From: Sphingomonas sinipercae
GTDB lineage: Bacteria; Pseudomonadota; Alphaproteobacteria; Sphingomonadales; Sphingomonadaceae
Assembly: GCF_011302055.1 (NCBI RefSeq)
Contig: NZ_CP049871.1
Location: forward strand, 578,501 to 642,500
DNA: 64,000 nucleotides
Direction: 5' to 3'
The notes below the pieces were generated by a model. It saw nothing but the letters and a program-made list of their open reading frames with translations. It ran no database searches and had not been told where the DNA came from. The stretch's first letter is position 1. The number at the start of each line of letters is the position of its first letter. This document shows positions 9,673 through 18,995 of the stretch, in pieces. The position numbers and the translations under genes were made by a program.

Positions 9673-10221
9673 ATGCGCAAATTTTCGTTCAGCCTCGTTT
9701 CGTTTTGTGGAGCAGCGGCAATTTCGCTCGCCGCCGTTCCCGCGCACGCCAGCGAAGTGTTCGCCGGCGCCTACGTCCACGGCGTCGATACGCCCTTCAC
9801 CCTTGGCGGCGACCCGGAAAACGGCATCGACGGCCAGATCGGCTGGCGCGGCGACGGCATCGGCCGCCTGTTCGGCAAATCGCTGCAGCCGCACATCTTC
9901 GGGCAGGTGAATAGCCGCGGCAACACCAGTTTCATTGCCGCCGGCCTGTCGATGAAGTTCGGCGACCAGGTCTACGTGCGGCCCGGCCTTGGGATTGCCG
10001 TTCACACCGGCAGCACGGCCAGGTTCGACGACCCGAGCAATGACAAGATCGAATTCGGGTCGCGGATCCTGTTCGAGCCGGAGCTTGGAGTCGGCGTCAG
10101 GGTGTCACCCCGAGTGACCGCCGAGGCGAGCATCGTCCACCTTAGCCATGCGACCATCTTCAGCGGACAGAACCCGGGCATCGACACCATCGGCATTCGG
10201 GTGAACGTGCAACTGCCCTAA
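9673..10221 (+). CDS. Acyloxyacyl hydrolase / PagL-like lipid A 3-O-deacylase
   Basis: This 182-residue protein starts with a Sec signal peptide ending VPAHA-SE at about residue 26. The remainder alternates beta strands, as expected for a small outer-membrane barrel. The SIVHLSHATIF segment near the C terminus carries the His-x-Ser pair used by PagL enzymes, followed by NPGIDTIGIRVNV. PagL removes the 3-O-acyl chain of lipid A. In sphingomonads, which largely use glycosphingolipids in place of LPS, the natural substrate is uncertain. It lies 32 bp after DUF2585 and convergent with fumC. Confidence 0.8.
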   Translation: MRKFSFSLVSFCGAAAISLAAVPAHASEVFAGAYVHGVDTPFTLGGDPENGIDGQIGWRGDGIGRLFGKSLQPHIFGQVNSRGNTSFIAAGLSMKFGDQVYVRPGLGIAVHTGSTARFDDPSNDKIEFGSRILFEPELGVGVRVSPRVTAEASIVHLSHATIFSGQNPGIDTIGIRVNVQLP

Positions 10222-10226
10222 AGAAG

Positions 10227-11618
10227 TCAGCGGCCGATCATCAGCTCCGGCTTGACGACCCGGTCGAACGTCTCCGCGTCAACCAGCTTCAGTTCCAGGC
10301 CGGCCTCCTTCAGCGTTTGCCCGTTCTTGTGGGCGTGCTTCGCGATTGCAGTCGCATTGTCGTAGCCAATCTCCGGCGCCAGCGCGGTGACGAGCATCAA
10401 CGAGCGGTCGAGCAGTTCGCCGATCCGCTTTTCGTCGGGCTTCAGGCCTTCGAGGCAACGTTCGCGGAAGCTGTCCATGCCGGTCGCAAGCAGGTTGATC
10501 GAGCGGATCACGTTGGCGCCGATCAGCGGCTTGAACACGTTGAGCTCCAGATGCCCCTGCATCCCGCCGATGGTGACGGCGACGTGATTGCCCATGACCT
10601 GCGCAGCCACCATCGTCAGCATCTCAGCCTGGGTCGGATTGACCTTGCCCGGCATGATCGAGCTGCCCGGCTCGTTTTCCGGAAGCTGCAGCTCGCCGAT
10701 GCCGCACCGCGGGCCCGAGCCCATGAGCCGGATGTCGTTGGCAATCTTGGTCAGCGATACCGCGAAGGTATTCATCGCCCCCGACAGCTCGACCATCGTG
10801 TCGTGCGCCGCCATCTCCGCGAACTTGTTGGGCGCGGAGGTGAACGGAAGGCGGGTCAGGTTCGCGATTTCCTTGGCGAACGCCTGGGCGAACCCGTCCG
10901 GCGTGTTGAGGCCGGTGCCGACCGCGGTGCCGCCCTGCGCCAGCCGATAGATGCGGGGGAGAAGCTCCTCCAACCGAGCCAGGTTCGCTTCGACCTGCGC
11001 GGCATAACCGGAAAATTCCTGGCCCAGTGTCAGCGGAGTCGCGTCCTGCATGTGGGTGCGGCCGATCTTGACGATCGAATCCCACTTGGCCGCAAGCTTG
11101 GAAAGCTGGTCGCGCATCGCCCGCGCGGCCGGCAGCAGCTTGCTGTTGAGCGATCGCGCGGCGGCCACATGCATTGCCGTCGGGAAGCTGTCGTTGGACG
11201 ACTGGCTTTTATTGACATGATCGTTGGGGTGGACCGGCTCCTTGCCGCCCCGGCTGCCGGTGAGGCGCTCGTTGGCGCGGCCGGCAATGACTTCGTTCGC
11301 ATTCATGTTCGATTGCGTGCCGGATCCGGTTTGCCAGATGACCAGCGGGAACTGGCTGTCGAGGTCGCCGCGCGCGACTTCGCCGGCCGCCTGCTGGATC
11401 GCTTCGGCCAATTGCGGGTCGAGGATTCCCGCGCGCGCGTTCACCCGCGCCGCCGCCTGTTTGATAAAGCCCAACGCGTGGATCAGCTCGGCCGGCATCT
11501 GCTCACGCGGGCCGAAGGGGAAGTTGCCGATCGATCGCTCCGTCTGCGCGCCCCAATAGGCGTCAGCCGGCACCTCGATCGGGCCAAAGCTGTCGGTTTC
11601 GGTGCGGGTGCTGACCAT
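10227..11618 (-). CDS. fumC: Fumarate hydratase class II
   Basis: This 463-residue homotetrameric, iron-independent TCA-cycle enzyme hydrates fumarate to malate. Signatures are [81 protein letters not shown] and the superfamily signature [16 protein letters not shown], which carries the catalytic serine loop. GGAGGATCG immediately precedes the ATG at 11616-11618. Another TCA enzyme, acnA, is 3 kb away on the same strand but not in one operon. Confidence 0.97.
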   Translation of the reverse strand: MVSTRTETDSFGPIEVPADAYWGAQTERSIGNFPFGPREQMPAELIHALGFIKQAAARVNARAGILDPQLAEAIQQAAGEVARGDLDSQFPLVIWQTGSGTQSNMNANEVIAGRANERLTGSRGGKEPVHPNDHVNKSQSSNDSFPTAMHVAAARSLNSKLLPAARAMRDQLSKLAAKWDSIVKIGRTHMQDATPLTLGQEFSGYAAQVEANLARLEELLPRIYRLAQGGTAVGTGLNTPDGFAQAFAKEIANLTRLPFTSAPNKFAEMAAHDTMVELSGAMNTFAVSLTKIANDIRLMGSGPRCGIGELQLPENEPGSSIMPGKVNPTQAEMLTMVAAQVMGNHVAVTIGGMQGHLELNVFKPLIGANVIRSINLLATGMDSFRERCLEGLKPDEKRIGELLDRSLMLVTALAPEIGYDNATAIAKHAHKNGQTLKEAGLELKLVDAETFDRVVKPELMIGR

Positions 11619-11722
11619 CGATCCTCCGTCGTGCCGCGACAGGCGGCATCCAGCTGTTGATTTTCCGGCCGCGCCTAGCGGCGAAAGTGCCGCTCGTCAT
11701 GCCCCGCGTGGAGTCGGCGGGG

Positions 11723-12208
11723 CTATTTCTTGCGCTTAAAGTCGATGCTTACGACGTTTGAGCCGTCGTCCACCGCGGGACCGGCGCCGGGCTCGTCATT
11801 TTCGGCATGCTCATGGTCTTCGTGCTCGGGATCGACTGCATTGGCCTGGAACTTCAGGCTGAAATCGACCGCCGGATCGACGAAATCCGTCACCGCCGCG
11901 AACGGCACGCGAAGGGTCGACGGCACTCCGCCAAAGGACAGGCCGACGCTGAACGCATCCTCCTCCACCTTCAGGTCCCAGTAGCGATGCTGGATGACGA
12001 TAGTCATGTCTTCGGCAAAGCGTTCGGCCAGGTGCTTGGGGATGGCGACGCCGGGCATCCGCGTGTTGAAGGTGATATAGAAATGGTGGTCGCCCGGAAG
12101 CGCGCCGGCCTTTTCGACCTTGCCAAGGACGCGCCCAACGACGTCGCGCAGCGCCTCCTGCACGATTTCATCGTAGGGGATAAGGCTTTCGGGTGTCTCG
12201 CCGGTCAT
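11723..12208 (-). CDS. sspB: SspB-type ClpXP proteolysis adaptor
   Basis: This 161-residue protein delivers ssrA-tagged substrates to ClpXP. The globular part spans about residues 10-122 (IPYDEIVQEALRDVVGRVL, FYITFNTRMPGVAIP, MTIVIQHRYWDL, FSVGLSFGG, VPFAAVTDFVDP). A long acidic, histidine-containing linker follows (DPEHEDHEHAENDEPG), then the short ClpX-binding tail NVVSIDFKRKK. This is the standard alphaproteobacterial SspB layout. The ATG at 12206-12208 has CCGGAG upstream. It is divergent from the HIT gene. Confidence 0.9.
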   Translation of the reverse strand: MTGETPESLIPYDEIVQEALRDVVGRVLGKVEKAGALPGDHHFYITFNTRMPGVAIPKHLAERFAEDMTIVIQHRYWDLKVEEDAFSVGLSFGGVPSTLRVPFAAVTDFVDPAVDFSLKFQANAVDPEHEDHEHAENDEPGAGPAVDDGSNVVSIDFKRKK

Positions 12209-12259
12209 CCACTCCGGTGGTAACGAGCAGGCCACACCGGTCAAGCGGAGTCCTGTCGA

Positions 12260-12637
12260 ATGCCCGTCGATCCGACCAAGCCTTATGACGACGACAACAT
12301 TTTCGCCCGCATCCTGCGCGGGGACCTGCCGTGCAAGCAGGTCTATGAAGACGAGTTCGCGCTCGCCTTCCATGACATCAACCCGCTGGCGGCCGTCCAT
12401 GTGCTGGTCGTCCCGAAGGGAAAATACGTCTCGTGGGACGATTTCAGCGAGCGCGCGTCCGATGCTGAATTGGCCGGCTTCGTGCGGGCGATTGGCAAGG
12501 TTGCGCGGGAGCAGCAGTTGGTCGTGCAGGGATATCGGTTGCTGGCCAATACCGGCAAGCGCGCGGGGCAGGAGGTTCCGCACCTGCACGTCCACATCTT
12601 TGGCGGCCAGCCCCTGGGCCCGATGCTTGCCCGCTAA
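12260..12637 (+). CDS. HIT-domain (HinT-like) nucleotide hydrolase
   Basis: This 125-residue cytoplasmic protein of the histidine-triad superfamily probably hydrolyses adenosine 5'-phosphoramidates. It has the conserved IFARILRGDLPCKQVYED opening, the HVLVVPKGK strand and the active-site triad HLHVH at residues 108-112, followed by the glycine-rich IFGGQPLGPM tail of the HinT group. It stands 51 bp from the divergent sspB start. Confidence 0.93.
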   Translation: MPVDPTKPYDDDNIFARILRGDLPCKQVYEDEFALAFHDINPLAAVHVLVVPKGKYVSWDDFSERASDAELAGFVRAIGKVAREQQLVVQGYRLLANTGKRAGQEVPHLHVHIFGGQPLGPMLAR

Positions 12638-12706
12638 GGGGGATTGCGCGGTCAGAAGCAGCCGCTAGGCTCCGCGCAAAATCAACCGCCATAAAGGGGT
12701 CATTGA

Positions 12707-14320
12707 ATGGCGACATCAGCACCGCGCGGAGGACTATTCGGCCGCGTCAAACCACTCGACGCAATCCTCGCAACCGCTGAAAGAAAGTCGCTGCATCGAT
12801 CGCTGGGGGCGATCCAGCTGACCCTGTTCGGTATCGGCTGCATCATCGGCACGGGCATCTTCGTGCTGACCGCTGCCGGCGCGCAGAAGGCGGGGCCGGG
12901 CCTGATGCTGGCATTCGTCATTGCCGGTGCGGTCTGCATCGTTGCCGCGCTTTGTTACGCCGAAATCGCGGCGATGATCCCGGTCGCGGGGTCCGCCTAC
13001 ACCTACACTTATGCGACGATGGGCGAGTTTCTCGCCTGGACGGTCGGCTGGGCGCTGGTGCTTGAATATGCCATCGCCGCCTCGGCGGTGTCGGTCGGCT
13101 GGTCCGGCTTCTTCTCCGGGACGATCCTCAAAGAAACGTTCGGGATAGCCTTGCCGGCCTACCTGACCGCCGGGCCGCTGGCCCTGGGCGGCGCTCCCGG
13201 CGGGTTCATCAACCTGCCGGCGATGGTCATCGCTCTGCTCGTCACTTGGTTGCTGATGATCGGCACCAGCGAGAGCGCCAAGGTCAATGCGGTGCTGGTT
13301 GCGATCAAGCTGGGAGCACTGACTGCCTTCCTCGCCCTGACGCTGCCGCGCGTGAACATGGAGCACTTCAATCCATTCCTTCCCGCCGGTGTCTTCGGCG
13401 GCTTCGGAACCGGGGTCGGCGCGGTTGGCGCGGCGGCGACGATCTTCTTCGCCTACGTCGGCTTCGACGCGGTTTCGACGGCAGCCGAAGAAACCAAGAA
13501 CCCGCAGCGCAACGTGCCGATCGGCCTGGTCGGCTCGCTGCTGTTCTGCACCGTCGTCTACATCCTGGTTGCGGCCGGCGCGATCGGCGCGATGCCGACC
13601 GGCGGCCAGCCGATCATGGGGCCCAACGGGGTCCCGTTCCCGGCCGGTTCCGAAGAACTCGCCCGCCAATGCGCGATGCCGCAATTCAAGGAAGCGCTGG
13701 TCTGCTCGAACGAGGCGCTTGCCCACGTCCTTCGGACGATCGGCTTCGGCAAGGTCGGCAACGCTGTCGGTTACGCCGCGATCCTGGCGCTGCCTTCGGT
13801 CATCCTGATCCTGCTGTTTGGGCAGACCCGGATCTTCTTCGTGATGGCGCGTGATGGCCTGCTTCCGGAAAGCTGGAGCAAGGTGCACCCGAAGTGGAAG
13901 ACGCCTTACGTGATCACCGCGATCACCGGTGTAGTCGTGGCGGTCGCCGCCGCCTTCCTTCCGGTCGGCCAGCTTGCCGACATCGCCAATGCCGGAACGC
14001 TCTACGCCTTCCTGATGGTGGCGGTTGCAGTGATGGTCCTTCGCCGCACCGATGGTGGCCGCAAGCGGGCATTCACCGTGCCGGGCCTGATCATCGTCGG
14101 CCCGCTCACGATCCTGGGCTGCCTGTTCCTGTTCTTCAACTTGCCGACGGCGGCCATGCTGGTCCTGCCCATCTGGGGCGCGATCGGGTTGGTAATCTAT
14201 TTCCTCTACAGCCGTCGCAACAGCCACCTGGGTCGTGGAATCATCGAGGTTCCGGAAGACTATGTCGACCAACTGGAACCCACGGTTGCGGGCGTGGGCG
14301 GCGAAGACGCCGGCCGCTAG
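12707..14320 (+). CDS. APC-family amino acid permease
   Basis: This 537-residue inner-membrane transporter has about 12-14 hydrophobic segments. The family start LTLFGIGCIIGTGIFVLTA (around residue 37) is the substrate-binding GIG motif, followed by YTYTYATMGEFLAWTVGWALVLEY and FFAYVGFDAVSTAAEETKNPQRNVP. The arrangement matches YfnA or cationic amino-acid transporters. The exact substrate cannot be read from sequence. A strong intrinsic terminator follows at 14342-14372. Confidence 0.9.
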   Translation: MATSAPRGGLFGRVKPLDAILATAERKSLHRSLGAIQLTLFGIGCIIGTGIFVLTAAGAQKAGPGLMLAFVIAGAVCIVAALCYAEIAAMIPVAGSAYTYTYATMGEFLAWTVGWALVLEYAIAASAVSVGWSGFFSGTILKETFGIALPAYLTAGPLALGGAPGGFINLPAMVIALLVTWLLMIGTSESAKVNAVLVAIKLGALTAFLALTLPRVNMEHFNPFLPAGVFGGFGTGVGAVGAAATIFFAYVGFDAVSTAAEETKNPQRNVPIGLVGSLLFCTVVYILVAAGAIGAMPTGGQPIMGPNGVPFPAGSEELARQCAMPQFKEALVCSNEALAHVLRTIGFGKVGNAVGYAAILALPSVILILLFGQTRIFFVMARDGLLPESWSKVHPKWKTPYVITAITGVVVAVAAAFLPVGQLADIANAGTLYAFLMVAVAVMVLRRTDGGRKRAFTVPGLIIVGPLTILGCLFLFFNLPTAAMLVLPIWGAIGLVIYFLYSRRNSHLGRGIIEVPEDYVDQLEPTVAGVGGEDAGR

Positions 14321-14341
14321 GTCCGGTGAATCGAATGAAGG

Positions 14342-14372
14342 GGGCGGTGCCGGCGACGGCGCCGCCCTTTTT
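14342..14372 (+). terminator. Rho-independent terminator after the amino acid permease
   Basis: An 11-bp stem (14342-14352 with 14357-14367, one G-U pair) closes on a GCGA tetraloop and is followed by five T (14368-14372). It begins 22 bp after the permease stop and ends at the stop codon of the convergent adenosine kinase gene. Confidence 0.9.
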
Positions 14373-15368
14373 CTATGACAACAGGTCGCTGGCCAGCGCG
14401 GCCAAGTCCAGCTCCGGCCGTGCGCCGTAATGCTGGATAACCTCGGCGGCGGCGATGGCGCCAAGCCGGAGAGATTGCTCGAGCGGCTTACCGAGCGCTT
14501 CGCCGGCAAGGAAGCCGGCGGCGAACAGGTCGCCGGCGCCGGTGGTGTCGACCAGCTTCTCGATTGGTTCGGCGTTCACCGACGCGCGCTCGCCGCCGCG
14601 CACGGCGACCGCGCCCTTTTCGCTGCGCGTGACCACCAGCAACGGGACCTTGGCCGCGGTCTGGTCGACGGCGGCGTCGAAGTCGGCGACCCCCGCAAGC
14701 TCGGTGATTTCCGCCTCATTGGCGAACAGGATGTCGATCCGCCCGTCATCGATCAGGCGCAGGAAATCGGCGCGGTGACGGCTGATGCAGAAGCTGTCGG
14801 ACAGGGTGAAGGCAATCCTGGTCCCGGCTGCACGCGCATGGTCGAACGCCTGCTCGATCGCGGCGCGCGGTTCCTCCGGGTCCCACAGATAGCCTTCGAC
14901 GTAGAGGATCTGCGCCGACGCGATCAGGTCGGCGGGGACCGACGAGGAATCGAGCCGCTGCGCCGCGCCGAGGAAGGTGTTCATCGTCCGCTGCGCGTCG
15001 GGCGTAACCAGGATCAGCGAGCGGGCGGTCGCCCCGACATCGGACCGCGCCGGCGTATCGAATTCGACCCCCAGGCTGCGAATGTCGTGGCGATAAATGG
15101 CGCCAAGCTGGTCGTCGGCGACCTGGCCGATGAAGCCCGCCCTTAATCCAAGCGCCGCGACGCCAGCCGCCGTGTTCCCGGCCGACCCGCCGCTCAGTTC
15201 GCGGCCCGGGCCCATGGCGCCATACAGGCGCTCGGCCTCGGCCTCGTCGATCAGCCGCATGCCGCCCTTGTCGAGCCCTTGCTCGGCGATGAAGGCGTCG
15301 CTGGAATCGGCGATCACATCGACGATGGCGTTGCCGATGGCGAGCACGTCCAGGCGTTTGTCGGGCAT
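14373..15368 (-). CDS. PfkB-family kinase, probable adenosine kinase
   Basis: This 331-residue ribokinase-superfamily enzyme has the N-terminal GNAIVDVIA segment, the sugar-binding GGSAGNTAAGVAALG (about 60-74), FIGQVADDQLG and the C-terminal catalytic and anion-hole motif DTTGAGDLFAAGFLAG. This form (GNAIVDV..., SGGSAGNT, RTMNTFLGA) corresponds to the alphaproteobacterial adenosine kinase group, which phosphorylates adenosine to AMP. A different nucleoside or sugar substrate is possible. Confidence 0.85.
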   Translation of the reverse strand: MPDKRLDVLAIGNAIVDVIADSSDAFIAEQGLDKGGMRLIDEAEAERLYGAMGPGRELSGGSAGNTAAGVAALGLRAGFIGQVADDQLGAIYRHDIRSLGVEFDTPARSDVGATARSLILVTPDAQRTMNTFLGAAQRLDSSSVPADLIASAQILYVEGYLWDPEEPRAAIEQAFDHARAAGTRIAFTLSDSFCISRHRADFLRLIDDGRIDILFANEAEITELAGVADFDAAVDQTAAKVPLLVVTRSEKGAVAVRGGERASVNAEPIEKLVDTTGAGDLFAAGFLAGEALGKPLEQSLRLGAIAAAEVIQHYGARPELDLAALASDLLS

Positions 15369-15461
15369 TCGGATCTCCGGGAAAGGGAAGGCGGCCGCCT
15401 AGCTGGCGCGGCGCGCTATCGCAACCTTGCCTCCCAGCATGGCTCCGGCCATGGTCCGGCG

Positions 15462-15815
15462 ATGCGTTTCCTCCTCGTTGCCCTCGTTTCCCTTATGCTT
15501 TCCGCCTGCGCTTCCCGGCCCCCGGTGTCGGGGCCGCAGCCGCAGCCTTCCCCGTCATCGCAGCACGTGCATGGCCCGATCATCGGCCTGACTCCGCAGG
15601 AACTGGTCCAGCAGCTCGGCTCCCCGGCACTCCAGATCCGCGAAGGGAGCAGCCTCAAGCTGCAGTTCCGCAATGCCGAATGCGTGCTCGACGCCTACCT
15701 CTATCCGCCGCCCGGCGCTGCGGCGCCGCTTCGCGTGACCTATGTCGACGCGCGCAACCGCTCGCTGGCGTCGGTTGACCAGGGTGCCTGCCTGCACTCC
15801 TTCGAAGGGCCCTGA
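15462..15815 (+). CDS. Small hypothetical lipoprotein
   Basis: This 117-residue protein has a type II signal peptide MRFLLVALVSLMLSAC with lipobox Cys at residue 16, then a Pro/Ser-rich linker. The small domain reads IIGLTPQELVQQLGSPALQI ... LKLQFRNAECVLDAYLYPP, and resembles a SmpA/BamE-like fold in the GLTxxELxxxLGxP pattern. Two later cysteines (in AECVL and GACLH) could form a disulfide. Its last 76 bp overlap queG on the opposite strand. Confidence 0.75.
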   Translation: MRFLLVALVSLMLSACASRPPVSGPQPQPSPSSQHVHGPIIGLTPQELVQQLGSPALQIREGSSLKLQFRNAECVLDAYLYPPPGAAAPLRVTYVDARNRSLASVDQGACLHSFEGP

Positions 15816-16840
15816 AGCGCGGCCATTGCCCACGTTGCGGCATCGGCGACCACCGGGTCTTCGCTTTGCAGGTGGGGACGGACCGCCTCGATCAACGCCC
15901 CATCGCCGCTGTTTCCCGCCGCAACCAGGCAATTGCGGATCATCCGGTTGACGCCAATCCGCTTGATCGGAGATCCCGAAAACATCGCCCGGAAGGCCGC
16001 ATCGTCGAGCTTGAGGAGGTCAGCGAGCGGGGGCGCCTTCAATTCTTCCCTGCCGATGAAGGCGCGGTTCGCCGCCGCGCTGGTCGCGAAACTGTTCCAG
16101 GGGCAGACGGCCAGGCAGTCGTCGCAGCCATAAATCCGGTTGCCGATCGCGGCGCGATTTTCCTCCGGAATCGGCCCGGCATGTTCGATCGTCAGGTAGG
16201 ATATGCATTTGCGGGCATCGATGCGGTGCGGGCCGTCGAAGGCATTCGTCGGGCACGCATCGAGGCAACGCCTGCAGCTGCCGCAAGTGATCGGGGCCGG
16301 CTGGTCCGGCTGCAGCTCAAGGCTGGTCATGACGACGCCGAGGAACAGCCAACTGCCGTGCTGGCGTGAAACGAGGTTGGTGTGCTTGCCCTGCCAGCCG
16401 ATGCCGGCGGCGGCGCTCAGCGGCTTTTCCATGACCGGGGCGGTATCGACGAAGACCTTGAGCTGGCCGCCGTGGCGGTCCGCGAGCCAGCGGCCGAGCG
16501 CCTTCAGCGCCTTTTTCACCGTCTTGTGATAGTCGCCGCCCTGCGCGTAGACCGAAATCCGGCCGGCCGACGGCTGGTTGGCCAGTGCCCGCGGGTCGCG
16601 GTCCGGCGCATAGCTCATGCCCAGCGCGATGACCGACCGGGCTTCCGGCCACAACGCGGTCGGGGCGACGCGGTGATGGGCGCGCGCTTCGAACCATTCC
16701 ATGCTGCCGTGGCGGCCGTCCTCGATCCAGCGGAGCAGGTTCGCACCGGCCTCGGGCACGGCGTCGGCGCGCGCGAAGCCGCATGCGACGAAGCCGAGCT
16801 CGCGCGCCTTGTCCCGAATTTCCTGTTCTAAACTTGCCAT
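15740..16840 (-). CDS. queG: Epoxyqueuosine reductase
   Basis: This 366-residue cobalamin-dependent enzyme performs the last step of queuosine tRNA modification, reducing epoxyqueuosine to queuosine. It has the N-terminal cobalamin-binding region (SYAPDRDPRALA, ISVYAQGGDYHKTVKKAL, FVDTAPVMEKPLSAAAGIGWQGKHTNLVS) and two ferredoxin-type 4Fe-4S clusters, CGSCRRCLDACPT and CDDCLAVCPWN. The C-terminal tail after SSKEC-like PSKECRQAP is low-complexity and lies over the lipoprotein gene on the other strand, so the extreme end is the least certain part. Confidence 0.95.
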   Translation of the reverse strand: MASLEQEIRDKARELGFVACGFARADAVPEAGANLLRWIEDGRHGSMEWFEARAHHRVAPTALWPEARSVIALGMSYAPDRDPRALANQPSAGRISVYAQGGDYHKTVKKALKALGRWLADRHGGQLKVFVDTAPVMEKPLSAAAGIGWQGKHTNLVSRQHGSWLFLGVVMTSLELQPDQPAPITCGSCRRCLDACPTNAFDGPHRIDARKCISYLTIEHAGPIPEENRAAIGNRIYGCDDCLAVCPWNSFATSAAANRAFIGREELKAPPLADLLKLDDAAFRAMFSGSPIKRIGVNRMIRNCLVAAGNSGDGALIEAVRPHLQSEDPVVADAATWAMAALQGPSKECRQAPWSTDASERLRAST

Positions 16841-16869
16841 TTACCGGGCCGACTCTACCACGCCGGCCC

Positions 16870-17799
16870 ATGGGGGCCAGCGGCACCGCTGTCGAGGCGA
16901 CGGGCCTCATCAAGGATTTCGCCGAAACGCGGGCGGTCGACGGCGTCAGCCTGTCGGTGCCCGCGGGCTCGATCTACGGGCTGCTCGGACCCAACGGCGC
17001 GGGCAAAACGACGACCTTGCGGATGCTGCTGGGGATCATCGACCCGTCCGGGGGTGAAGTGACCGTGCTCGGGTACAAGCGGCCGATCGATGCGGCGAAG
17101 CTGGTCGGTTACCTGCCGGAGGAGCGGGGCCTGTACCCATCGATGCAGGCGCGCGAAGCGATCGCGTTCATGGGCGCGCTGCGTGGCCTGCCGCTTGCCG
17201 AAGCCCGGAGGCGCGGCGACCAGCTGCTGCTCGACCACGGACTCGGCGATTGGGGCCGCAAGCCGATCCGGACACTGTCCAAGGGCATGGCGCAGACCGT
17301 CCAGCTGCTTGGCACGCTGGTCCACCGCCCGCGCCTGATCGTGCTCGACGAACCGTTCTCCGGGCTCGATGCGATCAACCAGGGCAAGCTCGAGCGGCTG
17401 ATACGCTCGGAGGCGGCCGGCGGCGCGACGATCATCTTTTCGACCCACGTCATCGCCCATGCCGAGCGGCTGTGCGAGCGGGTGGCCATAATCGCCAGCG
17501 GCAGGGTCGCGTTCGAAGGCAGCGTCGACGAGGCCCGCGCGCGGCTGCGTCCGATCGTCCGGCTGCGGACCCGGGAAGTGGACGGCCCGTGGCGCCGAGC
17601 GTTTCCGGCCAATGCCCGCCGCGAGGGCAAGGAATGGATTTTCGAGCTGCCCGAAAGCGGGCCCGAGCCTTTGCTTCGGGCGCTGCTGGACAACGGAGCA
17701 GGGATAGAGACGCTGGCGATCGAGCGGCCCGGGTTGCACGACGCCTTCGTCGCCATCGCCGGTCATCCCGCGGCGGTCGCAATGGAACAGGCCGCCTGA
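16870..17799 (+). CDS. ABC transporter ATP-binding protein (NatA-like)
   Basis: This 309-residue ATPase has Walker A GPNGAGKTTTL (about 42-52), a Q-loop region GYLPEERGLYP, the signature LSKGMAQTVQLLG (a variant of LSGGQ), Walker B LIVLDEPFSGLD and a switch His in STHVIAHAERL. The C-terminal extension resembles NatA/DrrA-type exporters. It sits 8 bp upstream of an ABC-2 permease and surely forms one transporter with it. The substrate is unknown. Confidence 0.93.
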   Translation: MGASGTAVEATGLIKDFAETRAVDGVSLSVPAGSIYGLLGPNGAGKTTTLRMLLGIIDPSGGEVTVLGYKRPIDAAKLVGYLPEERGLYPSMQAREAIAFMGALRGLPLAEARRRGDQLLLDHGLGDWGRKPIRTLSKGMAQTVQLLGTLVHRPRLIVLDEPFSGLDAINQGKLERLIRSEAAGGATIIFSTHVIAHAERLCERVAIIASGRVAFEGSVDEARARLRPIVRLRTREVDGPWRRAFPANARREGKEWIFELPESGPEPLLRALLDNGAGIETLAIERPGLHDAFVAIAGHPAAVAMEQAA

Positions 17800-17807
17800 G
17801 CGTGGAA

Positions 17808-18995
17808 ATGCTGCGCGCCGCCCTCGTCATTGCCCGCCGCGACTTCACCGCGACGGTCATGTCGCGCGCCTTCCTGCTGTTCCTGATCGGCCCGCTGTTC
17901 CCAGTGCTAGTCGGGGCCATCTTCGGCAGCATCGGCAGCGGCGATACCAAGCCCGAGCGGCTGATCGTCGCGGTGGTCGCGCCCCCCGCCGAGTTCGCGG
18001 CGATGGAGCAAGCGCGCAGCGAAGCCGCGTCTGCATTCGCGGGCGCTCGGCTGATCGAATTGCGGCGGTTCGACCCTGATGGCGACTCGGCTGGACTGCG
18101 GCAGCGGCTGCTCGGCCAGCATCAGCCGCCGATCGTCGCGGTACTGGAAGGCGGCGTCTCCGCACCGCGGCTGACCGGCGCCGTCGCACCCGACGGCATC
18201 GTCGCCAGCCAGCTGCGGCTGATCGTCGCCAACGCCCGCAAGCCGGCGCCGCCGAAGGTCGCCGTCCAAGTCACCAGCACCGGCACTTCGCAGGCCAGCG
18301 TCACCGCGGCGCGGGCAGTGACCGCGCGCGTCGGGCAGGGCCTGCTGTTCGTCCTCACCATCCTGCTTGCCGGGATGACCCTGTCGCAGCTGATCGAGGA
18401 GAAATCGAACAAAGTGATCGAGGTACTTGCCGCGGCAATCCCGGTCGACGCCATCTTCCTCGGCAAGCTGCTCGCAATGCTCGCGACATCATTCGTCGGC
18501 ATCGCCGTCTGGGGATCGGCTGGGGCGCTCGCGATCGCCATCTTCTCGGCCAAGGGCTTCGCGGCGATTCCGGCGCCGGCAGTCGGCTGGAGCGTCTTCG
18601 CGGTGCTGGCGCTGACCTATTTTGCGATGAGTTACTTGCTGCTCGGCTCCGTCTTCCTGGGCATTGGCGCGCAAGCGAACAGCGTCCGCGAAGTGCAGAC
18701 ACTGTCGATGCCGGTGACGATGGCGCAAGTGCTGATCTTCGCCCTTGCATCGGCGACCGTCGGCCAGCCGGACAGCACGCTGGCGCTCGCCGCGACGCTG
18801 TTCCCGCTGTCCTCTCCCTACGTCATGCTTGGGCGTGCGGCCGAGCTGCCCGGGCTGCTTCCCCACGTGGCTGCGCTTGCCTGGCAATTGCTGTGCGTCG
18901 CCGCGATCCTGATGTTCGCGGCCCGCCTGTTCCGCCGCAACGTGCTGAAATCCGGCGCGGTGCGACGCAAGTGGTGGCGAAGGGCCCGGGTCTAA
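17808..18995 (+). CDS. ABC-2 type permease (NatB-like)
   Basis: This 395-residue membrane protein pairs with the upstream ATPase. One N-terminal helix (FLLFLIGPLFPVLVGAIFG) is followed by a large extracytoplasmic domain (about residues 50-180), then about five helices starting GQGLLFVLTILLAGMTLSQLIEEKSNKVIEVLAAAIP, the conserved EEK-NKVIEVL motif of NatB/ABC-2 permeases. An in-frame GTG six bases upstream (17802) is an equally possible start. Its stop overlaps the convergent gene's stop by 4 bp. Confidence 0.9.
   Translation: MLRAALVIARRDFTATVMSRAFLLFLIGPLFPVLVGAIFGSIGSGDTKPERLIVAVVAPPAEFAAMEQARSEAASAFAGARLIELRRFDPDGDSAGLRQRLLGQHQPPIVAVLEGGVSAPRLTGAVAPDGIVASQLRLIVANARKPAPPKVAVQVTSTGTSQASVTAARAVTARVGQGLLFVLTILLAGMTLSQLIEEKSNKVIEVLAAAIPVDAIFLGKLLAMLATSFVGIAVWGSAGALAIAIFSAKGFAAIPAPAVGWSVFAVLALTYFAMSYLLLGSVFLGIGAQANSVREVQTLSMPVTMAQVLIFALASATVGQPDSTLALAATLFPLSSPYVMLGRAAELPGLLPHVAALAWQLLCVAAILMFAARLFRRNVLKSGAVRRKWWRRARV

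Noticed and set aside
10317..11660. 447-residue open frame opposite fumC
   Set aside because: It is entirely antisense to a full fumarase with all signatures, and shows no recognisable domain.
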